DNA from: Vibrio nitrifigilis
Lineage (GTDB): Bacteria; Pseudomonadota; Gammaproteobacteria; Enterobacterales; Vibrionaceae
Reading direction: 5' to 3'
NCBI RefSeq assembly: GCF_015686695.1
Contig: NZ_JADPMR010000001.1
Span: 2,356,001 to 2,420,000, forward strand
DNA length: 64,000 bases
Positions 17,556 through 26,107 of the stretch are shown one piece after another. Numbering within the stretch: the stretch's first letter is position 1; each line of letters begins with the position of its first letter. The notes beneath the pieces are model-generated. The model ran no database searches. It had not been told where the DNA came from and worked only from the letters and a program-made list of their open reading frames with translations. A program made the position numbers and the translations under genes.

Positions 17556-19178
17556 TTAAAGCCTTTCTTTAACGTCAAAAACGATAATAAATTCTACCCC
17601 TTTTCCCTCTTCACTACGGCACTCAATCGAGCCATTCAATGCATTAGTGACAATGTTATAAGTGACATTTAGGCCAAGCCCAGTACCACCTTCTCCTCGA
17701 CTAGTGGTAAAGAAAGGATCGAATATTTTTGGTAGATTCTCCGCGCTAATTCCTTTGCCATCGTCTTGGTAATTCAACATAAATGAAGTATGACTATGTT
17801 CACTGACGGTGATATGAATATTGCCTGATTTTCTAATACTAAAGCCATGATTAATCGAATTAACAATTAAGTTGGTTAGCACCTGCGAAATGAGACCGGG
17901 GTTAGTGACAACATCATAATCATCACGACACTCAATAGTAATCTCGGTATTAGCTTTACGTACCACGGATCCCAAACTAAAAGCGACTTCCTCGACATAC
18001 TCTTTCAAATTAATGGCACGATCTTCTTCACTCGTCTGATCGACCGCTATTTGTTTAAAGTTACGTACAAGATGGGCTGTCCGATCTAAGTTTTTATTAA
18101 CAATAGTCGCCAGTTCATTGGCGCTCTTGAGGTATTCTTCAAATAAGGCTTCGTCTAGTTCACCATTTTGATAGCGTTTTCTCACTGCCGCAGTTTCTTC
18201 AAGAAATTGGGAAATGCCCATTAAACCGACCCCCACAGGCGTATTGATTTCATGGGCAACTCCGGCAACTAAAGAGCCCAAACTGGCCATTTTTTCCGAT
18301 TCAACCAGCTTAGCTTGCGTCTCTTTTAAGTTTTCAACAATTAATTCAAGGTTGCGGTTAGTTTCGTCCAGCTCAGAGTTACGTTCGTAAAGTTGAAACT
18401 CCAGCTCTTTTTTCTCAGAAATATCTCGAATTACCGCATAAATAGCGTCGACATCATGTAATTTAACCTGAGTAATGATCACCTCAGTCCAAAAGTCCGT
18501 ACCATCAACTTTACTGTGCACCCACTCAAAGCGAACACTGCGCCCTTTTTCCAACGCATCGTAGATAATCTCTCGTGCTGCCTGTTGCGAAGACCGTCCA
18601 TCGGCTTGAAACTCTGGCGAAATATCTTTGGGGTGAATACCTATCACCTGATCTTTACTTTCAAAACCAAACATGCGGAGAAATGCTTTATTACAATCAA
18701 CATATTGCTTGCCATCAAAAATACTCAAACCATCCATGGATTCATCAAACAGAGTTTTAAATACTTCTCTCTGTTCTGCTAACTTTATTTCAAGATCTTT
18801 CTTCTCTGTTATATCTCGCCAGTTGGCATGAACCACCACTTCATCATTAAGTATCATTTTGGTAATGATAACTTCACACCAAAATGGATCACCATTGAAT
18901 TTTTTGTGGTTCCATTCAAAACGTACACTGCCTTCTTCGAAACATTTATTGATGTATTCCATTCCTTTTTCTTGAGAAGAGCGTCCATCAAATTGATATT
19001 CAGGCGAGAAATCAAATGGTGTGCGGCCAATAAACTGATCTCTTCTTTCCACGCCGACCAAATCTAACATGGACTGATTACAGTCCACGAAAACACCATC
19101 TTTAAAAATCGCCAGACCATCTTTGGAATCACGAAAAACTGTTTCAAAACCATTAATTTGCAGATTCATTTCTTTCAT
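17556..19178 (-). CDS. Histidine kinase with two PAS domains
   Basis: Two closely similar PAS domains (about 10-130 and 140-260, both with DGL.IF..G.(F/Y)VDCN) suggest a duplication. A coiled region follows, then a histidine box VAGVAHEINTPVGVG and an ATPase domain with DDGKGI, FDPFFTTSRGEGGTGLGL and related motifs. No transmembrane helix is seen, so it senses a cytoplasmic signal. I used the ATG at 19178. A TTG at 19184 is better spaced from the GAGGGG site and could be the real start. The convergent HD-GYP regulator is a likely partner. The C-terminal part resembles kinases of the same type as the one at 49805. Confidence 0.88.
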   Translation of the reverse strand: MKEMNLQINGFETVFRDSKDGLAIFKDGVFVDCNQSMLDLVGVERRDQFIGRTPFDFSPEYQFDGRSSQEKGMEYINKCFEEGSVRFEWNHKKFNGDPFWCEVIITKMILNDEVVVHANWRDITEKKDLEIKLAEQREVFKTLFDESMDGLSIFDGKQYVDCNKAFLRMFGFESKDQVIGIHPKDISPEFQADGRSSQQAAREIIYDALEKGRSVRFEWVHSKVDGTDFWTEVIITQVKLHDVDAIYAVIRDISEKKELEFQLYERNSELDETNRNLELIVENLKETQAKLVESEKMASLGSLVAGVAHEINTPVGVGLMGISQFLEETAAVRKRYQNGELDEALFEEYLKSANELATIVNKNLDRTAHLVRNFKQIAVDQTSEEDRAINLKEYVEEVAFSLGSVVRKANTEITIECRDDYDVVTNPGLISQVLTNLIVNSINHGFSIRKSGNIHITVSEHSHTSFMLNYQDDGKGISAENLPKIFDPFFTTSRGEGGTGLGLNVTYNIVTNALNGSIECRSEEGKGVEFIIVFDVKERL

Positions 19179-19311
19179 TTCCAATAGAATCCCCTCAGTA
19201 AGCAATCACTACTTTTCTATCACTGAAACTAGCAAAGAACAGGGATAATGCCACTTCGAATAAATATATTCGTAAACTTAACCACTGAGTGATATTGAAA
19301 CGGAATCAGAA

Positions 19312-19521
19312 ATGAATGTTTTTGACGGTGATTACACCAAGTTAGCGACATCTACGATTGAATCATCATAAGATACAGGAGTTAATGGTTTTAGCACGGT
19401 AGGAATGAGATTAACTGAGACAAGCAGTTATAGTGGTGGTGGCGGCGGCAACCTTAGTATTCGTTTATTAGGGGTATTATTTTTATGTCTATTTAGACAC
19501 AAGCGCCGTAAAACAGCTTGA
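19312..19521 (+). pseudogene. Remnant of a secreted protein gene ending in a GlyGly-CTERM sorting tail
   Basis: A 70-codon frame contains one in-frame TAA at 19369-19371. After the stop it continues GVNGFSTVGMRLT and ends with a Gly-rich SGGGGG stretch, a short hydrophobic helix (RLLGVLFLCLF) and a basic end RHKRRKTA. This three-part end is the GlyGly-CTERM pattern used by the rhomboid-type protease rhombosortase on secreted proteins of Vibrio and relatives. No body of such a protein precedes it, and the left boundary abuts the kinase gene start. I read it as the leftover 3' end of a deleted gene. Confidence 0.6.
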
Positions 19522-19532
19522 TATAGCCAATG

Positions 19533-19556
19533 AACAGCCCCCAATTGGAGGCTGTT
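19533..19556. terminator. Hairpin between the GlyGly-CTERM remnant and the chemoreceptor gene
   Basis: AACAGCC / GGCTGTT form a stem 12 bp after the remnant's stop. On the minus strand it lies just after the chemoreceptor stop and could end that transcript. Confidence 0.55.
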
Positions 19557-19573
19557 ACTTTAATTGATGGTAA

Positions 19574-21451
19574 CTACCAGCGGAATATCTGGATAGATTT
19601 ATTCAAGGTTTCTGCAATCTTAGTTAAACCTTGCGCTTTTTCATGGTTATTTTCCGTAATGTCTACCGTAGAACGTGCCAATTCATTGATCTCTTCTACG
19701 CTTGCGCTAATTTCTGAGGAGACATGACTTTGCTCTTCTACAGCGGCTGCAATTTGCGTATTCATCTCTTGGATCAATCCGACGGATTGTTGAATTTCGT
19801 GCAGCGCTTGATTGGCTAATTCTGACTTATCCGACGTTAATTTCGCATCGCTCATATTGTCGCGCATCATTTCAACCGATTGAGTTGCTTCACTTTGCAA
19901 ACGAACGATTGTCTCATTAATGATGGTGGTACTCTCTTTCGTTTTGTTGGCTAAGTGGCGAACTTCATCAGCAACCACAGCAAAGCCACGTCCATGCTCG
20001 CCTGCGCGCGCAGCTTCAATAGCAGCATTTAATGCGAGTAAGTTGGTTTGTTCAGAAAGTCCATCAATCACATCGAGAATTTGTCCGATGCTCTGGGTCT
20101 CTTTCTCAAGCTGGATATTCACATTAACCACAGCTTCAATACGATCCACTAACGTCATGATGCTACGGTTCATCTCTTGAACCACTATGATACCTTGGTC
20201 TGAATGCTCGTTGGCACCTTTCGCTGCATCTGATGCTTTCAGTGCATTTCGCGCGACTTCATCAATGGACGCCGACATTTCGTTCAATGCTGTTGCAGCT
20301 TGTTCAAGCTGTACCATTTGCGATTCTGAGCTTGATTTCACTTTCGATGAAATATCAGTCATTTCGCCAGAGGCGACTTTCAGCGCTTTTGAAGAGCTCG
20401 TGATCTGCATGATGGTCTCTTTCATGTTGGACATCATGCGTAACATCGCGCCCAAAATACCGGTTTCGTTACCCGTGCCAGTGCCAGCCTGAGTCAGATC
20501 GCCTTCAGCAACATGTTTAACCATTCCTTCGATTTCAGTCGGCTCACCGCCAATTGGTCGATACATTAGGCGTGTAATTGAAATATAAGTGAGGATGAGT
20601 GCAATGATTAACGCAACAGCACCCCACAGAATACTCAGGTTCAAGTTAGAGCGGGATGCAGCAACGATATTATCTTGGCTTTCCCAACTCCATACTGTCC
20701 AGCCCAACTCATCGGAAATCGAACTTTCGACAAAGTACTGCTTGCCATTACTTTTATATTTATGGCCAACACCTTCTTTACCTTTATATTTTTCATATGA
20801 AGGCATTAAATCAAATATATTTTTACCTACATCATCGGAGTCATGAGCTGACAAAATGTAGCCATCGGCACGGTTTAAGTATATTTGACCTTTCTCAGAT
20901 AAGGTGCGAATAAACGATGATGTATCCCCAAGATCGATATTCAAACCAATAACACCCACCACACGGCCATTACGTTTAACCGGCTCAACTTGAGAAATAA
21001 TCATTCTTCCTCTTGCTTCATACGGCTTAGTGGTAACGTGTTCTTCACCTTGCATCGCTCTTAAAAACCAATCACGGCGTAATTCTTTCGCATTAAAATC
21101 AGCTATTTTGCCTTCTTTACGATAACTTACCCCATCAGCTTGGGCGTAGAATGCCTCGGTGATTTGGTAATGATTTTCCATAAATTTGAGCTTTTCAGCT
21201 AACTGCTTAAGATTAATATTACCGCTATCATCAATATCAATAGAGTCAGATGCCATAATCAGCACATCAAAATTACGTAACAACCGCTGCTCCGCTGCGG
21301 ATGCGATCAATTTGGCTTCTATTGAGAGTTTATCTTGGTAGTTCTTCTCTGAAGAACTACTAAAAGCGAAATATCCATTCCCCACTATGAACAAAATAAC
21401 GAGAAAAAATAGACCACCTATTGATAATAGGATTTTATTTTTGGCACTCAT
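19574..21451 (-). CDS. Methyl-accepting chemotaxis protein with Cache sensor domain
   Basis: The product of about 625 residues starts at the ATG at 21451, which has AAGGAA upstream. The open frame extends 24 bases further to a TTG. It has an N-terminal membrane helix, a periplasmic double-Cache domain (about 35-275, with DWFLRAMQG and VIGLNIDL), a second helix, HAMP, and a signalling domain with the hairpin tip IDGLSEQTNLLALNAAIEAARAGEHGRGFAVVADEV. Double-Cache receptors usually bind small organic molecules such as amino acids. The ligand here is unknown. It is monocistronic. Confidence 0.93.
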   Translation of the reverse strand: MSAKNKILLSIGGLFFLVILFIVGNGYFAFSSSSEKNYQDKLSIEAKLIASAAEQRLLRNFDVLIMASDSIDIDDSGNINLKQLAEKLKFMENHYQITEAFYAQADGVSYRKEGKIADFNAKELRRDWFLRAMQGEEHVTTKPYEARGRMIISQVEPVKRNGRVVGVIGLNIDLGDTSSFIRTLSEKGQIYLNRADGYILSAHDSDDVGKNIFDLMPSYEKYKGKEGVGHKYKSNGKQYFVESSISDELGWTVWSWESQDNIVAASRSNLNLSILWGAVALIIALILTYISITRLMYRPIGGEPTEIEGMVKHVAEGDLTQAGTGTGNETGILGAMLRMMSNMKETIMQITSSSKALKVASGEMTDISSKVKSSSESQMVQLEQAATALNEMSASIDEVARNALKASDAAKGANEHSDQGIIVVQEMNRSIMTLVDRIEAVVNVNIQLEKETQSIGQILDVIDGLSEQTNLLALNAAIEAARAGEHGRGFAVVADEVRHLANKTKESTTIINETIVRLQSEATQSVEMMRDNMSDAKLTSDKSELANQALHEIQQSVGLIQEMNTQIAAAVEEQSHVSSEISASVEEINELARSTVDITENNHEKAQGLTKIAETLNKSIQIFRW

Positions 21452-21475
21452 GATTTTCCTTGAACGTGCTGACAA

Positions 21476-21982
21476 TTAAGAGTGTTGCTACAATGGCTCT
21501 TCGCCCCAAGTTAACAACCTATATACATTTTCGTTACAAATTTAATAAAATTTACGCAAATGCTATTGTTATTCTTCTTAATTTATGCAACCAACAAATA
21601 ACATTCAAGAAATTATTTATAAAAATCACATTATTTTAATAAAAATTTTTGACATAGTTTCCGGTAATGTAAAACCATCTTTGGTTACAACATATTCGAC
21701 TAATAAATAAAAAATAACATTAACCAAACAATTAATAACAAAATAAATAAGAAACAATATATTATATTGACATGTATGTTATAAATGCATTCTTACTAGT
21801 GATTAATTCCTAATAATTGTGCGTAAGGCAAAAATAAATATAATCCCTAGCTTAAATATGGCTATTAGCTATTGTTAGACGAATTTCAGATTGCTTGCGC
21901 ATTAAATACTTTTTATCGCTACTGAGTAAAAATTTGGTGATAACATCTTATTAACTTAATATTAGGCTAAATTAAGCTCATC
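21476..21982. other. AT-rich intergenic region of about 500 bases
   Basis: This gap between the divergent chemoreceptor and AraC genes is dominated by A/T runs. I see no open frame, tRNA, repeat or clear riboswitch. It must hold both promoters. I could not place convincing sigma-28 or sigma-70 boxes. Confidence 0.45.
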
Positions 21983-21997
21983 TTGATAGGATATGTG

Positions 21998-22798
21998 ATG
22001 GATAAAATGCCGCGGTATTTCAGCCACAAAGAAAAGGTTCCAGAACCACTATCCGATGTGTATTCACATTTCTATTTTGCAACTAACGATTCTGAACAGC
22101 CGGTTATAAACACTTTTGTGCCTCATTTTAAGGTAATGCTGATATTCAGTTTAGGCACACCAATATCGATTCATTTACAAGGCCAACCACCACTGGTCAT
22201 TGAACACTATTTCATGTTGGGCCCAGTTAAAAAAACGTTTGAATATTGTATGCCACCAAAATCGAGCATCACGGTTATCAATTTCAATCACGATGGTTTT
22301 CATCGGTTATTTGGAACAGGCAGTGTCGATACAGATTTATTAGCCGTTGATAACAACTGCTTTTTAACCATGTGGCAAACACTTCAAACCCTACCCACTC
22401 TAGCCGATAGCACCCAATATCTACTGTCGGTCGGAGAGAAATACCTTTCTCACCAGAACGCATTAAACCTTGAAATAAACCCGACTCAAAAAGCCACAGA
22501 CGTCATTAAACAGTTAGCGCAGCAACAGGGAAAAAATAGGCGGACGTTACAGATGCAATACAAAAAACGCTTAGGGTTTTCCGCTCAAGAGTTTGACCGC
22601 TATCAACGCTTTGTTAAAACTATTGAACTCATACAGCAGCATACTAGCGCTAACAACATTCCGGATTGGGCGGATGTGGTGTTTGAATGTGGCTATTATG
22701 ACCAAAGCCACTTAATTCGTGATTTTCAGCACTTTCTGTCGATGACCCCTTCACAATACTTAGCAATACAGCAACAAATCTGTTTGGCTCAAAAGTAA
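21998..22798 (+). CDS. AraC-family transcriptional regulator
   Basis: The ATG at 21998 is preceded by AGGA at a good distance, giving 266 residues. The N-terminal half looks like the cupin-like DUF6597-type sensor of some AraC regulators (VPHFKVMLIFSLG, HYFMLGP). The C-terminal half has the AraC helix-turn-helix pair (RTLQMQYKKRLGFSAQEF and WADVVFECGYYDQSHLIRDF). The following gene, an NAD(P)H quinone reductase starting 74 bp downstream on the same strand, may be its target or co-transcribed partner. Confidence 0.87.
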   Translation: MDKMPRYFSHKEKVPEPLSDVYSHFYFATNDSEQPVINTFVPHFKVMLIFSLGTPISIHLQGQPPLVIEHYFMLGPVKKTFEYCMPPKSSITVINFNHDGFHRLFGTGSVDTDLLAVDNNCFLTMWQTLQTLPTLADSTQYLLSVGEKYLSHQNALNLEINPTQKATDVIKQLAQQQGKNRRTLQMQYKKRLGFSAQEFDRYQRFVKTIELIQQHTSANNIPDWADVVFECGYYDQSHLIRDFQHFLSMTPSQYLAIQQQICLAQK

Positions 22799-22872
22799 TT
22801 TCGTTTTCGTCCAATTCACCCAGCTATCGTCCCTGTAAAGTGGCATCATTCAAAACGCTGAGGAATTAGACC

Positions 22873-23448
22873 ATGAAACACTTAATTATTTACGCTCACC
22901 CAAGTCAGCAAAGTTTAAATCATTCTATTAAACAATCATTGGTAAATGAATTATCGGTAAACCATGAAGTTAAAGTGCGAGATTTATATCAATTGGAGTT
23001 TAATCCGGTTTTAAGCGAGCAAGATCTTCAAGGTCAACGTAATGGCCAAGTGGATCCGCTGATTCAAACAGAGCAGCAGTGGATTACGTGGGCTGAGTGC
23101 ATTACGTTTATCTACCCTACTTGGTGGGCTGGCATGCCCGCGATATTAAAAGGCTATATTGATCGCGTTTTTAGTTATGGTTTTGCTTATCGATATGTTC
23201 AAGGTGAACAACAAGGACTGTTAACGAATAAACAGGTGGTCATTATCAACACTCAAGGTAAATCTATGGCGGAATATGAAGAGTCTGGCATGGCGCAAGC
23301 TATCTCAATGACGATTGACCGTGGGATCATGGAGTACTGTGGATTAACGTTAAGTGATCACATTTATCTTGATCGTGCAGATCGTGCTGACGCAGAGCAA
23401 CTACTACATTGGAATCTGGAAATATCAGAGCGATTTGGACTTAAATAG
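22873..23448 (+). CDS. NAD(P)H:quinone oxidoreductase, flavodoxin-like fold
   Basis: The 191-residue protein has the Flavodoxin_2/KefF/MdaB pattern: N-terminal IIYAHPSQQSLNHSI, the ITFIYPTWWAGMPAILKGYIDRVFSYGFAY flavin-site region (residues about 76-105), and VVIINTQGKS. Such enzymes reduce quinones or act on reactive electrophiles using FMN or FAD and NAD(P)H. It has a ribosome site (GAGGAAT) and follows the AraC gene, which may regulate it. The physiological acceptor is unknown. Confidence 0.9.
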   Translation: MKHLIIYAHPSQQSLNHSIKQSLVNELSVNHEVKVRDLYQLEFNPVLSEQDLQGQRNGQVDPLIQTEQQWITWAECITFIYPTWWAGMPAILKGYIDRVFSYGFAYRYVQGEQQGLLTNKQVVIINTQGKSMAEYEESGMAQAISMTIDRGIMEYCGLTLSDHIYLDRADRADAEQLLHWNLEISERFGLK

Positions 23449-23550
23449 GCTATCTCCCTATTAATTCATACCACTACATCTTTAGTAGCACTTGTCGCTC
23501 ATCCTGCACAGTCATATACTCTTCGCTCAAAATTGAGATGAAGAAGAACA

Positions 23551-24066
23551 ATGACCACAGAATCCACCGTCGTTATCGGCCTGTACAATCCTAAAAATCC
23601 TACCAATGTTGGCGCAGTGATGCGTGCTGCCGGGTGTTACGAAGCAAATCAAGTTCGTTACAACGGCACTCGTTACAATCGAGCAATGAAGTTTCAAACC
23701 GACACCAAGAAAGCTCGTCAGCATATTGAATTAGTAGAGATGGAAGATTTAACAGCTGGATTAGCTGACGATGTGGCAATTGTCTGTGTTGAGCTTGCTG
23801 TAGGAGCAACCGCTCTGCCTAACTTTATTCATCCCCAAAAAGCTGTCTACCTTTTTGGCCCAGAAGATGGCTCCTTACCACAAGATGTGGTCGATAAAGC
23901 GAGTCACGTGGTTTATGTTCCGACTGTAGGGTGTATGAATTTAGCCGCAACAGTGAATGTTTTACTCTACGACCGATTAGCAAAAACACCACGTGATATT
24001 GATGATCATCAGCAAGTTGTGGCCAGTCGAGATAATAAAAATCGGCTTAAAGTAAAAACGGCTTAA
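23551..24066 (+). CDS. TrmH/SpoU-family RNA methyltransferase
   Basis: The 171-residue protein has the SPOUT motifs: N-terminal GLYNPKNPTNVGAVMRAAGC (motif 1), LFGPEDGSLP (motif 2) and the C-terminal knot MNLAATVNVLLYDR (motif 3). These enzymes transfer a methyl group from S-adenosylmethionine, usually to a ribose 2'-OH of tRNA or rRNA. The specific target cannot be told. No operon partner is evident. The next gene is 86 bp away on the same strand. Confidence 0.9.
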   Translation: MTTESTVVIGLYNPKNPTNVGAVMRAAGCYEANQVRYNGTRYNRAMKFQTDTKKARQHIELVEMEDLTAGLADDVAIVCVELAVGATALPNFIHPQKAVYLFGPEDGSLPQDVVDKASHVVYVPTVGCMNLAATVNVLLYDRLAKTPRDIDDHQQVVASRDNKNRLKVKTA

Positions 24067-24152
24067 TCATCCGTTTTCTTTTGTCGGTTCCGTTTTTACG
24101 TATCATCTTACGCTACTATTGTGGTAGAAAAAAATCACAATAAGGACTTACG

Positions 24153-24740
24153 ATGAAACGACTGATTTTGGTTACCTCACCACCAGCAAGTGGCAAAACG
24201 TATATTTCAAAACAATTGGCAAAAGCACTTAAACACGTCGTGTATTTAGATAAAGATACCCTGATCGTGCTTTCACACCAGATTTTTAAGGTAGCCAACC
24301 AAGAGGTGAATCGCAGCTCTGATTTTTTTGAAGAGCACATCCGTAATTATGAATACGACGCTACCCTCGCCCTTGCGATGGAAGCACTTGAATATGACGA
24401 TATTGTCCTGATCAATGCCCCATTTACCCGCGAAATTCGTGACCAGAAATATATGGATGAACTGGAAACGCAAGTTGCGGAGAAAGGGGCTCGCTTAACG
24501 GTTGTTTGGGTTGAAACAGCAGTTGATGTCGTTAAACAACGTATGATTGAGCGTAATTCTCCACGGGATACCTGGAAGCTACAAAACTGGGATGAGTATA
24601 TTCGAGATGTTAATTTCTCCATTCCTGACTATCTTGACGACCCCAATATCGTTGATGACTTGCTGGTATTTAAAAACTCCAGTGATGCAGAGTACCAGCA
24701 ATCCATGCAGGAAATATTAGCGGTTTTAGAAACGAAGTAA
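24153..24740 (+). CDS. P-loop nucleotide kinase-like ATPase (AAA_33 type)
   Basis: The 195-residue protein begins with a Walker A motif (VTSPPASGKTYISK) and a DKDTL motif, has an arginine-rich lid-like segment (VDVVKQRMIERNSPRDTWK) and looks like a member of the small kinase group that includes shikimate, gluconate and Zeta-type kinases. The substrate is not recognised. The ribosome site AAGGAC lies in front of the ATG. It is followed by a palindromic repeat that may act as its terminator. Confidence 0.75.
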   Translation: MKRLILVTSPPASGKTYISKQLAKALKHVVYLDKDTLIVLSHQIFKVANQEVNRSSDFFEEHIRNYEYDATLALAMEALEYDDIVLINAPFTREIRDQKYMDELETQVAEKGARLTVVWVETAVDVVKQRMIERNSPRDTWKLQNWDEYIRDVNFSIPDYLDDPNIVDDLLVFKNSSDAEYQQSMQEILAVLETK

Positions 24741-24764
24741 TCGAGTAAAAACTGAGAGCAAACC

Positions 24765-24848
24765 ATATATTCCTAAATAACCTCAAGATGCAGAATTTCG
24801 CGCGAAGACATTCTCGCTGAAACAACATCTTTAGATGACTCGGGTATA
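24765..24848. repeat. Short copy of a dispersed palindromic repeat
   Basis: The copy begins with a degenerate TATACCCAAATAACCTCAAGATGC-like end and finishes with its inverted form (ACATCTTTAGATGACTCGGGTATA). It is related to the 266-bp element at 38097 but lacks its middle. It is flanked by an extra inverted repeat (GAGAGCAA / TTGCTCTC), so the whole unit can fold into a long hairpin between the convergent genes. Confidence 0.7.
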
Positions 24849-24882
24849 AGTTGCTCTCGGCTTAATGTTAAGTTGAGTCAGT

Positions 24883-25950
24883 TTACTCAGTTAATTGCGT
24901 TATCACATCGGCAGCGGTATTACTAATGCCTTTCGGCATTGATTTCTCATGACGACTCAATCCCTTGCTAGTCACATAAGCTTGATGATGGATTTTATCG
25001 ACTGCTAGCGTATTCGGGTGCAATCCAGGATGGAGCGTTTTTTCTAGTGCATAAGTATCGGTATTAAATACCTGCACAGTGCCACTACTTCTATTGGCAA
25101 CTAACAAACGATTCGCGGTCGGATCAACATTCACATCTACAGGAAATTTATCTGTTTTGATCAAAGCTAAACGTTTATCCGATTTCAGATCAAACACACC
25201 GATGGTGTTATCTTTACTGTTAGCCACATACAACTGTTCTAGTTGACGATTGATCGCGATTGCCAACGGATTTTGCCCCGCACCAATGGTTTTCACGATA
25301 CGATCCGTTTGGGTATCAATCACTGCAATTTTGTTGTCGCTATGTACAGTGACGTAGAGCAACCCGGTATCATGATCTAATGCCATTCCGGTTGGCACAG
25401 CACCAACACCTCGTATCGTTTTTTCAAGCTTGAATGTTGTGGCGTTCACTTTCCAAACGACTCCTTGCTTTGCCGCTCCAGTCACATAAATAGCATTGTT
25501 TGCTTCATCGAAAAATACCGCATGCACCATTGGTGGCCACTGATCACGAGGCGTACCTTTCGGTGCGCGGTGGCTTAACGTCAAATTGGCTAACACCTTA
25601 CCTGTAGTGAGGTCAATTTTGGTCACAGACCCATTAAAGGTATTACCAGTGAACAACAAGTTATTCTGCTGATCTATCGCTAACCCAAGCGGTTTATCTT
25701 GCATAGAAATCACTGATTCAGGCTTTAAAGACCGACCAGAAAACACATGTATTTCACCTTTATCACCACCTGCAGCCGCCACATAAACACTATTGTCTTG
25801 GGTGCCATAAACGGTTTGATACACATTTTTACCCGCAGCCACTGGCGATTGACCATCAACCAAAGGCGTAGCATTAGCCGTTACCGAGACAGCTAAAAGC
25901 CCCATAACAGCAAGAGAAATCAATGAGCGCGCAGGATTTGTTTTTAACAT
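24883..25950 (-). CDS. YncE-like secreted beta-propeller protein
   Basis: The 355-residue protein has a signal peptide (cut near VTANATP) and at least six repeats of the NHL/YVTN type (AVYFDEANNAIYVTGA, GLLYVTVHSDNKIAVIDTQTDRIVKTI, QLYVANSKDNTIGVFDL). It matches the YncE group of periplasmic propellers, which in E. coli is iron-responsive as I recall. A Fur-like site lies 55-75 bp upstream of its start, and a multicopper oxidase is divergent across it. The biochemical role of YncE is not settled. Here an iron- or copper-linked periplasmic role is inferred. Confidence 0.85.
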   Translation of the reverse strand: MLKTNPARSLISLAVMGLLAVSVTANATPLVDGQSPVAAGKNVYQTVYGTQDNSVYVAAAGGDKGEIHVFSGRSLKPESVISMQDKPLGLAIDQQNNLLFTGNTFNGSVTKIDLTTGKVLANLTLSHRAPKGTPRDQWPPMVHAVFFDEANNAIYVTGAAKQGVVWKVNATTFKLEKTIRGVGAVPTGMALDHDTGLLYVTVHSDNKIAVIDTQTDRIVKTIGAGQNPLAIAINRQLEQLYVANSKDNTIGVFDLKSDKRLALIKTDKFPVDVNVDPTANRLLVANRSSGTVQVFNTDTYALEKTLHPGLHPNTLAVDKIHHQAYVTSKGLSRHEKSMPKGISNTAADVITQLTE

Positions 25951-26001
25951 GATAATTGTCCATTCATAGATGAAATTACGCTACAACATAACACAACAAC
26001 A

Positions 26002-26027
26002 AATACGAATCATTATCATTATATTAA
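26002..26027. promoter_or_regulatory. Fur-box-like site between the YncE-like gene and the multicopper oxidase gene
   Basis: The sequence ACGAATCATTATCATTATAT matches the GATAATGATAATCATTATC Fur consensus well over its core (ATAATGATAATGATT on the minus strand). It is placed to control the YncE-like gene and possibly the divergent oxidase. Confidence 0.65.
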
Positions 26028-26107
26028 TTTGACGTTAATTTTCAGGCTTGACCCTCCCCTTAGGGAAAGGTTTATGTTTTTGTTTAATCACTAGATAGGA
26101 TAAAAAT

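Noticed and set aside
20187..20492. Plus-strand frame of 101 codons inside the chemoreceptor gene
   Set aside because: It lies antisense to the conserved signalling domain and carries no domain pattern of its own.
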